Below, piece after piece: positions 17,101 to 26,500 of a DNA stretch of 64,000 bases (positions are counted from its first letter, which is position 1; each line of letters begins with the position of its first letter). A program made the translations under genes and the position numbers. Location of the stretch: assembly GCA_027587225.1 (NCBI GenBank), contig JAPDDQ010000018.1:1-64000 (forward strand), read 5' to 3'. Origin of the DNA: Solirubrobacter taibaiensis. GTDB lineage: Bacteria > Actinomycetota > Thermoleophilia > Solirubrobacterales > Solirubrobacteraceae. The notes under the pieces are model-generated. The model had not been told where the DNA came from. It saw only the letters and a program-made list of their open reading frames with translations, and ran no database searches.

Positions 17101-18518
17101 GACCGGCCCGCGTGAGCGGGAAGTTCGGCCGCGCACTGCGCTTCGACGGCCGGGATGACTGGGTCACCGTCGCCGACCGGGCTTCGCTCGACCTGACCAC
17201 CGGCATGACCGTCGAGGCCTGGGTCTATCCGACGCGCCGCGGCGGCTACCGCACCCTCGCCTTGAAGGAGACCGGCCGCGGGCTCGCCTACGCGCTCTAC
17301 GCCGGCACCGGCCACGCGACGACCTCCCGCGAGCACTACGCGAACGCGACGGCGCTCCCGCTCAACCGCTGGTCACACCTCGCGATGACCTACGACGGCA
17401 CGGCGCTGCGCACGTTCGTCGACGGCCGGCAGGCCCACACGCTCGCGCAGACCGGCCGCCTGCAGACGAGCTCGCACCCGCTGCGCTTCGGCGGCAACGC
17501 GGTCTGGCGCGAATGGTTCGCGGGCCGGCTCGACGAGATCCGCGTCTACGACCGCGCGCTCACGCCGGACCAGATCGCGCGGGACATGACCACGCCGATC
17601 GCCGGTTCCACCAAGCGCACCGCCGGCAAGCCCGGGACGGGCGCGACGGTGCGGCGCTACCGCGGCCCCCGCACCCACGGCGCGACCGCTCGCGCCGCGA
17701 CCTTCGCGACCGCGACGCCGCGTGAAGAGCTCGCCGCCCGCGCGAGGGCGCTCAAGCTCCCGAAGGCTGACCGGATCGCCGCCGACGCGCTGCCCGGCGC
17801 GCGGCTCGTTCCGGGTGGCGTGGCGGCGGTCGGCGCGAGCCGGCTCGGCGGTGATCCCGACCTCCCGGCGAAGATGAAGTGGCCGACGTGCCGCGGCAAG
17901 AAGACGAGCTTCCTGGCGCAGCTCCCGCTCGCCGACATCGCTCGGATCAAGCCCGGCACGGTTCCGGCGGACGGCACGCTCGTCGTGTTCGCCCGCCTCA
18001 TCCCGGACGACGACGGCGTCACGCAGATGGAGCAGGACCCGGGACGCGTGGGCCGAGCAACGTGTGTGTTCGCCCGGACGCTGCGCGGCAAGCTCGTCCG
18101 TCGCGCCACCCCGAACCGGGTCCCGAAGCTGCGTAGCCGGCCCGTGCGCTTTGTGCCGACGCTCACGGTCACACCCGTGGAGCTCGCGCAGGAGCGGTAC
18201 GGCCTCACGGACAAGCAGGGCTACCAGTACTGGCGGCTCCAGTACGAAGCGGCGGCGGGGACGCTCGGCCGCGAGTCCGACGCGGTCCCGATCCACCAGC
18301 TCCTCGGCACGCCGATCCCCGTGCAGTACCCGCCGCTGTTCGGTTGCGGGACGACGTTCCCGAAGGCCCCGACACACCGCCTCCTGCTTCAGCTGGCCTT
18401 CGACGAGCAGCTGAACTTCGCCATCGGCGACGGCGGCTCGCTGTACCTCACCGGCCGGCCCGCCGACCTGCGCGCGGGCCGGTTCGATCGGCTGTGCTCG
18501 GAGTTCCAGCAGGGCTGA
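14106..18518 (+). CDS. Giant secreted GSDH-like dehydrogenase with PKD, LamG and DUF1963 domains
   Basis: 1470 residues from GTG. A signal peptide (RRGLTTFWLLFFVLVVPAGA) is followed by a PQQ-type glucose/sorbosone dehydrogenase propeller at about 25-455 (AGDRGLLGMVLDPAF, AYGFRNPFRFTFRPGTDELWVGDVGWNSYEEIN). Then come a PKD domain (about 458-545, FDGSGSADPEGDPLSYTWDLDGDG), further beta domains, a Thr/Pro linker (about 897-958) and a LamG/concanavalin domain (about 970-1160). The last ~220 residues match DUF1963/YwqG (RLGGDPDLPAKMKWPTC, LLLQLAFDEQLNFAIGDGG, DLRAGRFDR). The protein is exported and probably binds or oxidises carbohydrate; whether a quinone cofactor is bound is not certain. A DUF1963 module on an exported protein is unusual. 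It ends 6 nt before a convergent gene. Confidence 0.9.
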   Translation: MRRGLTTFWLLFFVLVVPAGAQTKLPPGFEQTTAWNGIASPTVLRFADDGRAFVATKAGQVWSFDGLDDSTPTLVADLRAEVHDAGDRGLLGMVLDPAFTRGRPYVYVLYTLDQAPPGSLQTSWGDSCPTPPGMDLRGCGVMGRLARLTLSGEKAVLLDGFCQQFGSHSVGSLEFGRDGFLYASAGDGASYWFADHGQRENPCGDPPGPAWTDLEPPSAQGGALRSQAFRRPAGQPVALNGALLRLNPDTGKAAAGNPAAATADENRQRIVAYGFRNPFRFTFRPGTDELWVGDVGWNSYEEINVVPDLSRVRNYGWPCYEGPGVTQTYDAQNLASCESLYAEDGATVEWPSFTYRTSLPVGANERCPTASSAVSGVHFYAGTQFPARYRGALFFSDFGRSCIWVAFPGPNGRPDFSTAETFASEAGGPVWLTEGPDGALYFPDLYTNSVQRIAAFNQSPAARITASRTAGEPPLRVEFDGSGSADPEGDPLSYTWDLDGDGQYGDSTQARPTWTYTRKGPVLARLRVTDPSGHFGTTSQSITVGTPPTVTVQVSGDGWKVGEEIPFSGTATDSAGRPIVPSSLRWALALRHCGRSDATVCHTHDLEDFVGVAGGRFNAPDHEYPAHLLLSLTATDADGLTTTATRRLDPATAQVRMESVPPGLAMTLGSDTLRAPFTHTVLAGSRTMIGAETPQGFGDALWTLTGWNHGGEPTQEQRMPLSGSVTYTAAFSRPARTSLAGAEIVGTGVPYLEPGFGNAYQMLAGKTGTARTLRLYVDETSQASRIDLALYSTADAKPGRRLATATIDAPVEGAWNTAQLSVPVPLTEGIGYWFALLNARNSTGNLVYRDRAGERWIGQWTYNEPMTQLPLDWISFDGYWHSDGHVSGGAWEDGIATPTPTPTPTATPTATPTATATPTATSSPTATPTTTASPSPSPTATATATPSPEPPVPTPPPFIFEQLFPQPHPAPVGAWGFDEAGGATTTDASGNKHTGRLAGPARVSGKFGRALRFDGRDDWVTVADRASLDLTTGMTVEAWVYPTRRGGYRTLALKETGRGLAYALYAGTGHATTSREHYANATALPLNRWSHLAMTYDGTALRTFVDGRQAHTLAQTGRLQTSSHPLRFGGNAVWREWFAGRLDEIRVYDRALTPDQIARDMTTPIAGSTKRTAGKPGTGATVRRYRGPRTHGATARAATFATATPREELAARARALKLPKADRIAADALPGARLVPGGVAAVGASRLGGDPDLPAKMKWPTCRGKKTSFLAQLPLADIARIKPGTVPADGTLVVFARLIPDDDGVTQMEQDPGRVGRATCVFARTLRGKLVRRATPNRVPKLRSRPVRFVPTLTVTPVELAQERYGLTDKQGYQYWRLQYEAAAGTLGRESDAVPIHQLLGTPIPVQYPPLFGCGTTFPKAPTHRLLLQLAFDEQLNFAIGDGGSLYLTGRPADLRAGRFDRLCSEFQQG
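16795..16962 (+). repeat. Low-complexity Thr/Pro-coding repeat
   Basis: Tandem ACNCCN-type hexamers encode runs of Thr-Pro, Thr-Ala and Ser-Pro forming the flexible extracellular linker between the beta domains and the LamG domain of the GSDH fusion. A second such tract lies at about 20940-21125 in the RHS gene. Length variation between strains is likely. Confidence 0.85.
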
Positions 18519-18524
18519 GCCGCG

Positions 18525-18908
18525 TCAGCACATCCAGCTGATGCGCGAGTACGCGCGCGGCACGCCGGTGATCCGGCCTTCGATGCACTGGTAGACGCGC
18601 TTGTCGCCCTCGGTGACACGCTTGGAGACCACGACCCGGACCTTCCCGCGCACGCGCCGCCCCTCGGCGCAGCTCGGCTCGCAGATCAGCAGGTTGGCGT
18701 TGCCGCGGGCGATCGCGCGTCCCCAGCCCCAGTGGACCCAGCGCAGGCTGGTGAGGTCGACATCGCGGAAGTTGAGCTTCTTCGGCTTCTGGGCGAGCTT
18801 GCTCGTGAGAGGGTCGCGGACGTAGGACTTCTCTGCGGCGTGGGCGGCGGCCGGCACCAGGGCGAGCACGACGAGGACGGCGAGAGCGACGGAGAACGAA
18901 CGGCGCAT
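18525..18908 (-). CDS. Small exported protein of unknown function
   Basis: 127 residues with a clear signal peptide (MRRSFSVALAVLVVLALVPAAAHA). The mature ~100 residues are basic and contain four Cys (LICEPSC, YQCIEG, WMC at the very end), suggesting two disulfides, and a Trp motif LRWVHWGWGRAI. I recognise no named family, though small Cys/Trp exported proteins like this are frequent in the order. It is convergent with the GSDH fusion (6 nt between stops) and divergent from the PfkB kinase (43 nt between starts). Confidence 0.82.
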   Translation of the reverse strand: MRRSFSVALAVLVVLALVPAAAHAAEKSYVRDPLTSKLAQKPKKLNFRDVDLTSLRWVHWGWGRAIARGNANLLICEPSCAEGRRVRGKVRVVVSKRVTEGDKRVYQCIEGRITGVPRAYSRISWMC

Positions 18909-18951
18909 GCGAGGAGCATCGCACGCCGCTCTCCTAGGCTGCGCCCCTCAC

Positions 18952-19851
18952 ATGATCGTGTGCATCGCACCTTCCCCGGCGGTCGACCGCCTCCACCACG
19001 TGAGCGGGCCGGTCGTCGTGGGCACGATCCACCGGCCGACCGCGGTCGTCTCCGTCGCGGGCGGCAAAGGCCTGAACGCCGCCCGCGGGGCCGCGTCGCT
19101 CGGCGCCACGGTGCGGGCCGTGGTCCCGCTGGGTGGCGCGTCCGGCGCCTGGATCGAGGCGGAGCTGGAGGCGGCCGGCATCGCGGTGTACCGGGCCGCG
19201 ACGGGCGCGGAGCCGCGCGTGTGCGTGTCCGTCGCCGGTGAAGGGCAGGAGCTGACGGAGTTCTACGAGGGCGCGCCGGAACTGCTCGCGCACGAGTGGG
19301 ACGCGCTGGTGCACGCCGTGCACGAGGCGGCGGTCGGCGCGAGTTGGGTGACGCTGTCGGGCTCGCTCCCGCCGGGCTCGCCGGCGGACGGCATGGCGGT
19401 GTTGATCGAGGCGGCGCGCTCCGCCGGCGCACTGGTCGCGCTCGACGCGCGCGAAGACGACCTGCGCGCCGGGGTGCGCTGCAGGCCGGATCTCGTGAAG
19501 GTCAACGAGCACGAGGCGGCCGACCTCCTCGGCCGCGGTGCCGCTGCGCAGGCGCTGCGGCCGCCCGGCGGCGTGGCGTGCATCACCCACGGCGCCGAGG
19601 GCCTGGAGCTCGCGGGCGACGGGTTCGTGCTGCGAGCCACTCCACCGGTCCGCGGCCGCTATCCGGTGGGTTGTGGCGACGTGACGCTGGGCGCGCTCGT
19701 CGCCGCGCGGGATGCCGGCGCTGACTGGCGCGAAGCCGTCGCGCTCGCGGTCGGTGCGGCCGCGGCGGCGGCGGAGGTCCCGGGCGCCGGCGTGCTGGAC
19801 CCGCAGCGCGCTCGGGAGCTTGCCGAAGCGGTTGACGTGCGCGTCAGCTGA
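18952..19851 (+). CDS. PfkB-family sugar kinase (1-phosphofructokinase-like)
   Basis: 299 residues from ATG 18952; an in-frame start further upstream would overlap the promoter and adds no family sequence. MIVCIAPSPAVDRLHHV is the typical FruK/tagatose-6-phosphate kinase opening; VAGGKGLNAARGAASLG is PfkB signature 1, SGSLPPGSPADGMAVL follows, and the C-terminal signature PVGCGDVTLGALVA holds the catalytic Asp with a Cys in place of the usual Ala. It should phosphorylate a sugar phosphate such as fructose-1-phosphate in the cytoplasm. No PTS or sugar operon adjoins it, so the substrate is uncertain. Its stop overlaps the convergent BLUF gene by 8 nt. Confidence 0.88.
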   Translation: MIVCIAPSPAVDRLHHVSGPVVVGTIHRPTAVVSVAGGKGLNAARGAASLGATVRAVVPLGGASGAWIEAELEAAGIAVYRAATGAEPRVCVSVAGEGQELTEFYEGAPELLAHEWDALVHAVHEAAVGASWVTLSGSLPPGSPADGMAVLIEAARSAGALVALDAREDDLRAGVRCRPDLVKVNEHEAADLLGRGAAAQALRPPGGVACITHGAEGLELAGDGFVLRATPPVRGRYPVGCGDVTLGALVAARDAGADWREAVALAVGAAAAAAEVPGAGVLDPQRARELAEAVDVRVS

Positions 19852-20308
19852 CCGGCGGCGCCTCGACCGCCAGCAGCGACTCGCGCATGAACCCGATGAG
19901 CTGCTCCTGCTCGGGCGTGACGTGCGAGTCGGGACCGGCCGCGACGATCTGGCCGCGCGTCGCGTTGCTCAGCATGCGGATGTCCGGCCCGCCGTCCTCG
20001 GCGACCTTCGCCATCGCCCACCGGCCAAACACGCGACCGTCGACGTCGGACTCTTCGAGCACGCTGACGCTTTCGTGGCGCGGATCGCGACTGATCCGCG
20101 CGAAGAGATCGCGCACCGCTCGCTCCTCGCCCTCCAGCGTCTGCGCGAACGCGCTCTCGGTGATCAGCAAGGCGCCGGTGATGTCGAGCCCTTTGTTGTT
20201 GCTGCGGGCAGTGGTGAAGATGGCGCCCAGCTCGGTTCGCCGGCTCTCCGGAACGACCAAGCTGCGACTGCGATAGACCAGGCGAAAGACTGTTGACGGC
20301 TCGGGCAT
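19844..20308 (-). CDS. BLUF-domain blue-light sensor protein
   Basis: 154 residues consisting of one BLUF domain plus a ~50-residue C-terminal extension. Residues matching the flavin site are visible: Tyr12 (LVYRSR), Asn37/38 (ARSNNKGLDITGALL), Gln56 (FAQTLEG), and Trp97/Met99 (RWAM). It therefore should bind FAD and undergo the red-shift photocycle. There is no attached output domain, so it probably acts by partner binding. It is convergent with the PfkB gene and divergent from the large RHS gene, with a palindrome just upstream of its start. Confidence 0.92.
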   Translation of the reverse strand: MPEPSTVFRLVYRSRSLVVPESRRTELGAIFTTARSNNKGLDITGALLITESAFAQTLEGEERAVRDLFARISRDPRHESVSVLEESDVDGRVFGRWAMAKVAEDGGPDIRMLSNATRGQIVAAGPDSHVTPEQEQLIGFMRESLLAVEAPPVS

Positions 20309-20314
20309 ACGGAC

Positions 20315-20326
20315 GCTGCTAGCAGC
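20315..20326. promoter_or_regulatory. 12-bp perfect palindrome before the BLUF gene
   Basis: GCTGCTAGCAGC lies 7 nt upstream of the BLUF start. It is a candidate operator or a leader hairpin; no regulator gene is adjacent. Confidence 0.3.
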
Positions 20327-20402
20327 CGGACGGGCGCGCGGTCAAGAACGCGGGCGTGGTTCCCAGATAGCCACACCAAGCTGGCGCGTGCGGACGCTGT
20401 CT

Positions 20403-20494
20403 ACACCCGCAGGTGTGTGGGTCTCCGCGCGGTAGGAGTGTGGGTACCCGCCCCGAGCGGTCCCGGTTGGTGGGGGAGGCTTCATGCACTCCCC
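20403..20494 (+). promoter_or_regulatory. Structured leader upstream of the RHS/repeat-protein operon
   Basis: The gap between the BLUF and RHS genes contains three small inverted repeats: ACACC/GGTGT (20403-20416), GGGTACCC (20442-20449) and GGGGAG/CTCCCC with a 10-nt loop (20473-20494). They could form a folded 5' leader. I could not match it to a known riboswitch class. Confidence 0.3.
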
Positions 20495-20524
20495 AGGACT
20501 TCTCATAAAGGTACGGACGCCGCC

Positions 20525-23500
20525 TTGAAGATCTACCCCCGCGCAAGCGTGTTGCTTGTCGCTGGGTTCGCGCTGCTCGCGAGCCCGGCTTATGCCGCTC
20601 CCGCTCGGCCTGACCTGACGGTCGCCAAGCTCCAAGTCGCCGGTCAGACGGTCACGATGACCGTCAAGAACGCCGGCCCGGGCAAGGCCAAGGGCTCGCA
20701 GCTCGCCTTGAGCCTGTCGACGGACGCGAAGGCGAGCAAGAACGACCGCGTGCTGAGCACCCCCGCGACGAAGGCGCTGTCCAAGCGCGGGTCGGCGACG
20801 ACGACGGCGAAGGTGACCGTGCCCGAAGGCACGTTCCACGTGATCGCCTGCGCGGACGCGAAGAACAAGGTCCGCGAGCGCAACGAGAAGAACAACTGCC
20901 GCGCTTCCGCCGCCATCACGGTCCGCGGTGGTGGTGCCCCGACGCCGGCGCCACCGGGCGGGCCTTTGACGCCGGTTCCCGCACCCGCGCCGCGCCCGAC
21001 GGTCGCGCCCACGGCGACCGCCACGGCCACGACCACCGCGGTCCCGACGGCAACCGCCACGGCCACGGCGACGGCCACCGCGACCCCGACGGTCGTCCCC
21101 ACGGTGACGGCCACGCCGACCCCCGACTTCCCGGAGCCCCCGCTCCCGCCGGCGCAGAACCCGGCCGACGTCGCGCCGGCTCCTGAGCCGACCGAGCCGA
21201 CCACGCTCGCCGACGGCACGGAGTTCCTCTACACCGGCGCGAACCCGATCCAGAAGGAGGTCAAGGCGGACACGATCGAGGCCCAGCAGGTCGCGGTCAT
21301 CCGCGGCAAGGTCCTCAAGACGGACGGCACGCCGATGAAGGGCGCACGCGTCACCGTGCTCGACCACTCCGAGTTCGGCTACACGTCGACGCGCGAGGAC
21401 GGCGGCTACGACCTGGCCGTCAACGGCGGCGCGGACTTGACGCTCACGTTCGAGCAGGACGGCTACATGAGCGTCCAGCGCACGGAGCCGATTCCGTGGC
21501 AGGACTACGTGGACATCGCCGACGTCGTCATGACCGCGTACGACGCGAAGGTCACGCCGATCGAGGAGAACGCGAACACGCTCCAGGTCGCGACGTCCAA
21601 GACGACGCCCAGCGACGACGCCGACGCCCGCCAGGCCACGCTGATGTTCGAGCCCGGCACGGACGCCACGATGGAGCTCCCGAACGGCCAGATCAAGCCG
21701 CTCGGCGACCTCGAGGTCCGCGCCACCGAGTACACCGCCGGCGCGAACGGCGAGGAGCGCATGCCCGGTGAGCTGCCGGATTCGAGCGCGTACACCTACG
21801 CCGTCGAGTTCAGCGTCGACGACGCCGTCGAGGCGGGCGCGACCGACGTCAAGTTCACCAAGCCGGTCACGACCTACGTCGACAACTTCCTCGGCTTCAA
21901 GGCCGGCACGATCGTCCCCTCCGCGTACTACGACGAGGGCAAGGGCGCGTGGGTGCCGTCCAAGAACGGCCTCGTGATCAAGATCGTGTCCGAGTCAGGT
22001 GGCCTCGCGAACGTCGACACCAACGGCGACGGCACGGCCGACAACACCGGCATCGACGACGCCGAGCGGCAGAAGCTCGCCCAGCAGTACGACGCGGGCA
22101 AGTCGCTGTGGCGCGTCGAGGTCGAGCACTTCACCCCGTGGGACTACAACTGGCCCTACGGCTGCCGCGCCCAGTGCGACGCTCCGAACGAGGAGCCGCC
22201 CCCGCCGCCGTACTGCCCCGAGTGCGAGGCCGCCGGCTCGATCATCGGCGTCTTCAACCAGACGCTCGGCGAGAAGCTGTCCGTTCCGGGCACGCCGTTC
22301 GACCTGTACTACAGCTCCGCTCGCGTGCCGGGCTACAAGGAGGCCTACCGGCTCGACATCCCGCTGACCGGGAACTCCGTCAAGTCCAGCCTCCGCCGCA
22401 TCGAGCTGGAAGTGACCGTCGCCGGACGCGAGTTCCGCCAGACGTTCACGCCGGCCGCGAACCGCACGCACACGTTCGAATGGGACGGCAAGGACGCCTA
22501 CGGCCGCACCGTCGAGGGCGCGCAGAACGCCGAGGTCCGGATCGGCTACGTCTACGCCGGCGAGTACCTCGAGCCCGCTGAGTTCGAGGCCTCCTTCGGT
22601 CAGTTCGGCGGCGCCCCCGTCACGCGCAACGAGACGGGCGCCGACGAGGAGTCGCGCCGCGAGATCATCGCCTGGCAGGAGTGGGAGCGCCCCGTGGGCG
22701 TCCTGGGCGCGGGCAGCGACGCGCTCGGCGGCTGGACGCTCGACGAGCACCACGCCTACGACCCGCAGGCCCGCACGCTCTACAAGGGCGACGGCAGCCG
22801 CGTGACGACCGAGGCGATCCGGCCGCAGCTCGACACCGCCGTCGGCGTGTCCGAAGGCAAGGTCGACCCGAGCAAGCCGTCGACGATGTTCCCGCTCGAG
22901 ACCGCCCGTGGCACCGACGCCGGCGCCGACGGCTCGATCTACGTCGCCGAGACCAGCGCGGACCGCGTGCTGAAGGTCGACAAGGACGGCAAGGTCGAGA
23001 TCCTCCTCGACGACGACCACCTCACGGCACCGCGCGATGTCGCCGTGGCCGACGACGGCACGCTCTACATCGCCGACACCGGCAACGCCCGCATCCTCGA
23101 GCGCGACCCGCTCGGCAACGTCTCCACGTTCGCGGGCGGCGGCGACCCCGACGTCCTCGGTGACGGCGGCGCGGCCACGGCCGCGAGCCTCAAGCAGCCG
23201 CGCGGGCTCGCACTGGCCGCGGACGGCACGCTCTACATCACCGAGACGGGTCGCAACCGCGTCCGCCGCGTGGCGCCGGACGGCCGCATCAACACCGTCA
23301 CCACCGACCTCGACCTGCCGACGGACGTCGCGGTCGACGCCGAGGGCACGCTCTACATCGCGGACGCGAACCACCACCGCGTGCTGAAGATCACGGCCCA
23401 GGGCGAGACCACGACGCTGGCGGAGATGGACCAGCCGTACGGCCTCGACGTCGCCGATGACGGCACCGTCTTCGTCTCCGATCGCATCCATCACGTCGTG

Positions 23501-26500
23501 CGCCGGATCGCCAAGGACGGCACGATCGCGGTCTACGCGGGAACGGGCCGCAGCGGCGACGAGGGCGACGGCAACGCGCCGCAGCAGGCGCAGCTGACGT
23601 TCCCCGAGGACGTCACGGTCGCGCCCGACCAGTCGGTGCAGATCGCCGACACCGGCAACGCGCGCATCCGCCGCGTCTCCGCCGGCCTGCCGGGCTTCGT
23701 CGACGCCGACTTCTCGCTGGCGAGCCAGGACGGCACGGTCGTGTACCAGTTCGACCGCACCGGGCGCCACATGCGCACGGTGGACGCGCTCAATGGCCGC
23801 ACGCGCCTGCAGTTCGGCTACGACGCCGACGGCCGCCTCACCAAGATCACCGACGGTGACGGCAACGTCGTCACGATCGAGCGCGACGCGGCCGGCAAGG
23901 CGACCGCGATCGTCGCTCCCGGCAACCTGCGCACGAGCCTGACGATCCGCCCCGACGGGATGCTCGGCGAGGTCAAGAACGCCGAGAACGAGGCGCACAC
24001 GCTCGACTACACGCCCGACGGCCTGCTGAAGACGTTCAAGGACCCGCTGGGCAAGGACGCGCACTTCACCTACGACGCCGCGACCGGCCTGCTCAAGACG
24101 GACGAGGACAAGGCCGGCTCGGTCGTCACCCTCAAGCGCGAGCGGACCGCGACGGGCCACCGCATCACGCGCACCTCCGACATGAACAAGGCGACGGTGT
24201 TCGAGGCCGAGCAGCTGCCGGGCGGCGGCACGCGCACCTCGACGACCGACCCGAGCGGCGCGAAGTCCGTGTTGGAGCACCGCCCCGACGGGGTCACCAA
24301 GTCCACGCAGGCGGACGGCACGGTGAGCACCAGCACGTACTCGGGCGACCCGCGCTGGGGCATGGCCGCGCCGTACCTGTCCCGGGCCACCGTGACGACG
24401 CCCGCCGGTCGCACGAAGGTCGTGACCACCGAGCGCACGGTCGACCTCAAGCAGCCATCGAACCCGTTCAGCGTCGAGTCGCTGGTCGAGGAGACCACGC
24501 GCAACGGCAAGACGTCGCGGCGCGAGTACGACGGGGCGACGCGCACGCTCACGAGCACGTCGGCGGAAGGCCGTGAGACCACCACGACGTATGACGTCAA
24601 GGGCCATCCCGTCACGCACAACTACGGCGCCGGCGTCGCGCCGCGCACGCTCACGTGGGACGTGCTGGGCCGCCTGACCAAGGTCGTCCAGAGTGGCTAC
24701 GAGACCCGCTACACCTACGACCCGAGCCGCCCGCAGCGGATGCTCACCCGCACGGACGGCAACGACCGCACCGTCACCTACGGCTACGACGCCGTCGAGC
24801 GCGTCACGTCGGTCAAGCTGCCCAGCGGCGCGACCTACGGCTTCAGCTACGACGACATGGGCAATCGCACCGGCTTGACGATGCCCAACGGCAAGACGCA
24901 CACATTCGCGTTCACGCCGACCGGGCGCCAGCAGTCGTACACGGCCCCGGGTGTGGCCGCGCAGACGCAGGGCTACGACGACGACCACTTCCGGACGTCA
25001 CTGTCGCTCCCGGGCCGCGGTACCACGACGTTCGCACGCAAGACGGACGGGCGTCTGTCCGGCGTGGGTGACGCCGTGTTCGGCTACGCCGACGGAACGG
25101 GCCGGATCAGCGCCGCCACGCGCGGCCAGCGGGCGGACACGTTCGTCTACGACGGCGCGCTCACCACCACCGCCGGGGAATACGCGTACGGGTACTCCGG
25201 CGAAGCGCAGCTGGAGTCGATCCAGCTCGCGGGCACGGCCAAGCTCGGACTCACCTACGACAACGACAACCTGATCACGGGCTTCGGGGCGCTGCAGTTC
25301 GAGCGCGACACCCCGCTCGGCGACGTCAGCAGGGTCACTGACGGCGCTCTGGCGCTCGCGCTGAGCTACGACGGCCTCGGTCGTCAGCGCGGACGCACGC
25401 TCTCCGTCAAGGGCACCAAGCGCTACGAGAACACGCTGACGCGCGACGACGCCGGCCTGATCACCAAGCGCGTCGAGACGATCAACGGCGCGAGCAAGAC
25501 CTACGACTACGAGTACCACCCCGACGGCGAGCTCAAGAGCGTGAAGGGCGGCGCGACCGTGCTCGAGGCCTACACGTACGACGCGAACGGCAACCGCGCC
25601 GGGCGCACCTACGCCGACGATGACCGGATGACCGGCACGCACGTCTACGACGCGGCGGGCTTCCTCGTCAGCCGCGGCGCGGACACGTTCACCTACACCG
25701 ACCGTGGCCACCTGAAGACGGCGACGGTCGGCGGCGTGCACGTCGACTACGAGTACGACGCATCCGACCGGCTCGCCGCGCGTATGGCCGGCGGAATGCG
25801 CACGGAGTTCCTCTACGGCACCCCGGGCAGCCCGTTCCGCGTCACCGCGAGTCGCACCGGCGGCGTGCTCACGCAGTACCGGTACGACCACAGCGGACTG
25901 CTGATCGGGCTCGAACGCGGCGGCGCGCGGTTCTATGTCGGCACCGACCAGGTCGGCACGCCGCGCGTGGTCACGGACGCCGACGGCGCGGTCGTCAAGA
26001 CGTTCGCGACCAACGCGTTCGGCGTGCGTGACAAGGGCGCCGAGACCGGGACGTTCGAGCTCGCGCTCGGCTTCGCCGGCGGCATCGAGGACCCGGCCAC
26101 GGGGCTCGTGCGCTTCGGCGTGCGCGACTACGAGCCGGCCACCGGTCGCTTCACGGCGAAGGATCCGATCGGGCACGAGGGCGGCATGAACTTGTTCCTC
26201 TACGCCGGCAACAACCCGGTGGCCCAGCGCGACCCGTCCGGCATGGACGAGATCGACCCTTCGCTGCTGACGCTCCCCACCCCTGGGGAACGCCTCGTCG
26301 GCCACTTCAACAAGTTGGTCGAGTGGATCAAGAGCGAGGACGGTCGCGACACGATCGAGAACCTCGCCGAGATCCCGTCCGAGAACCAGGCCATCAAGAG
26401 CGTCGAGATGCTCGACAAGGGCTTGTCGGCGGTCGACTTCGCCGAGGATGCGATGGCGGTCTACGAGGCCGAGTCGCAGAACATCTCGGGGCCGGAGCAG

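Noticed and set aside
20339-20358. GTCAAGAACGCGGG, similar to the start of the 15-bp repeat arm at 43241
   Set aside because: Only the first eight bases agree and no complementary arm follows.
20401-20524. Possible riboswitch (c-di-AMP or c-di-GMP type) before the RHS gene
   Set aside because: Hairpins are present, but I could not find the conserved core bases of any class I know, so it is listed only as a structured leader.
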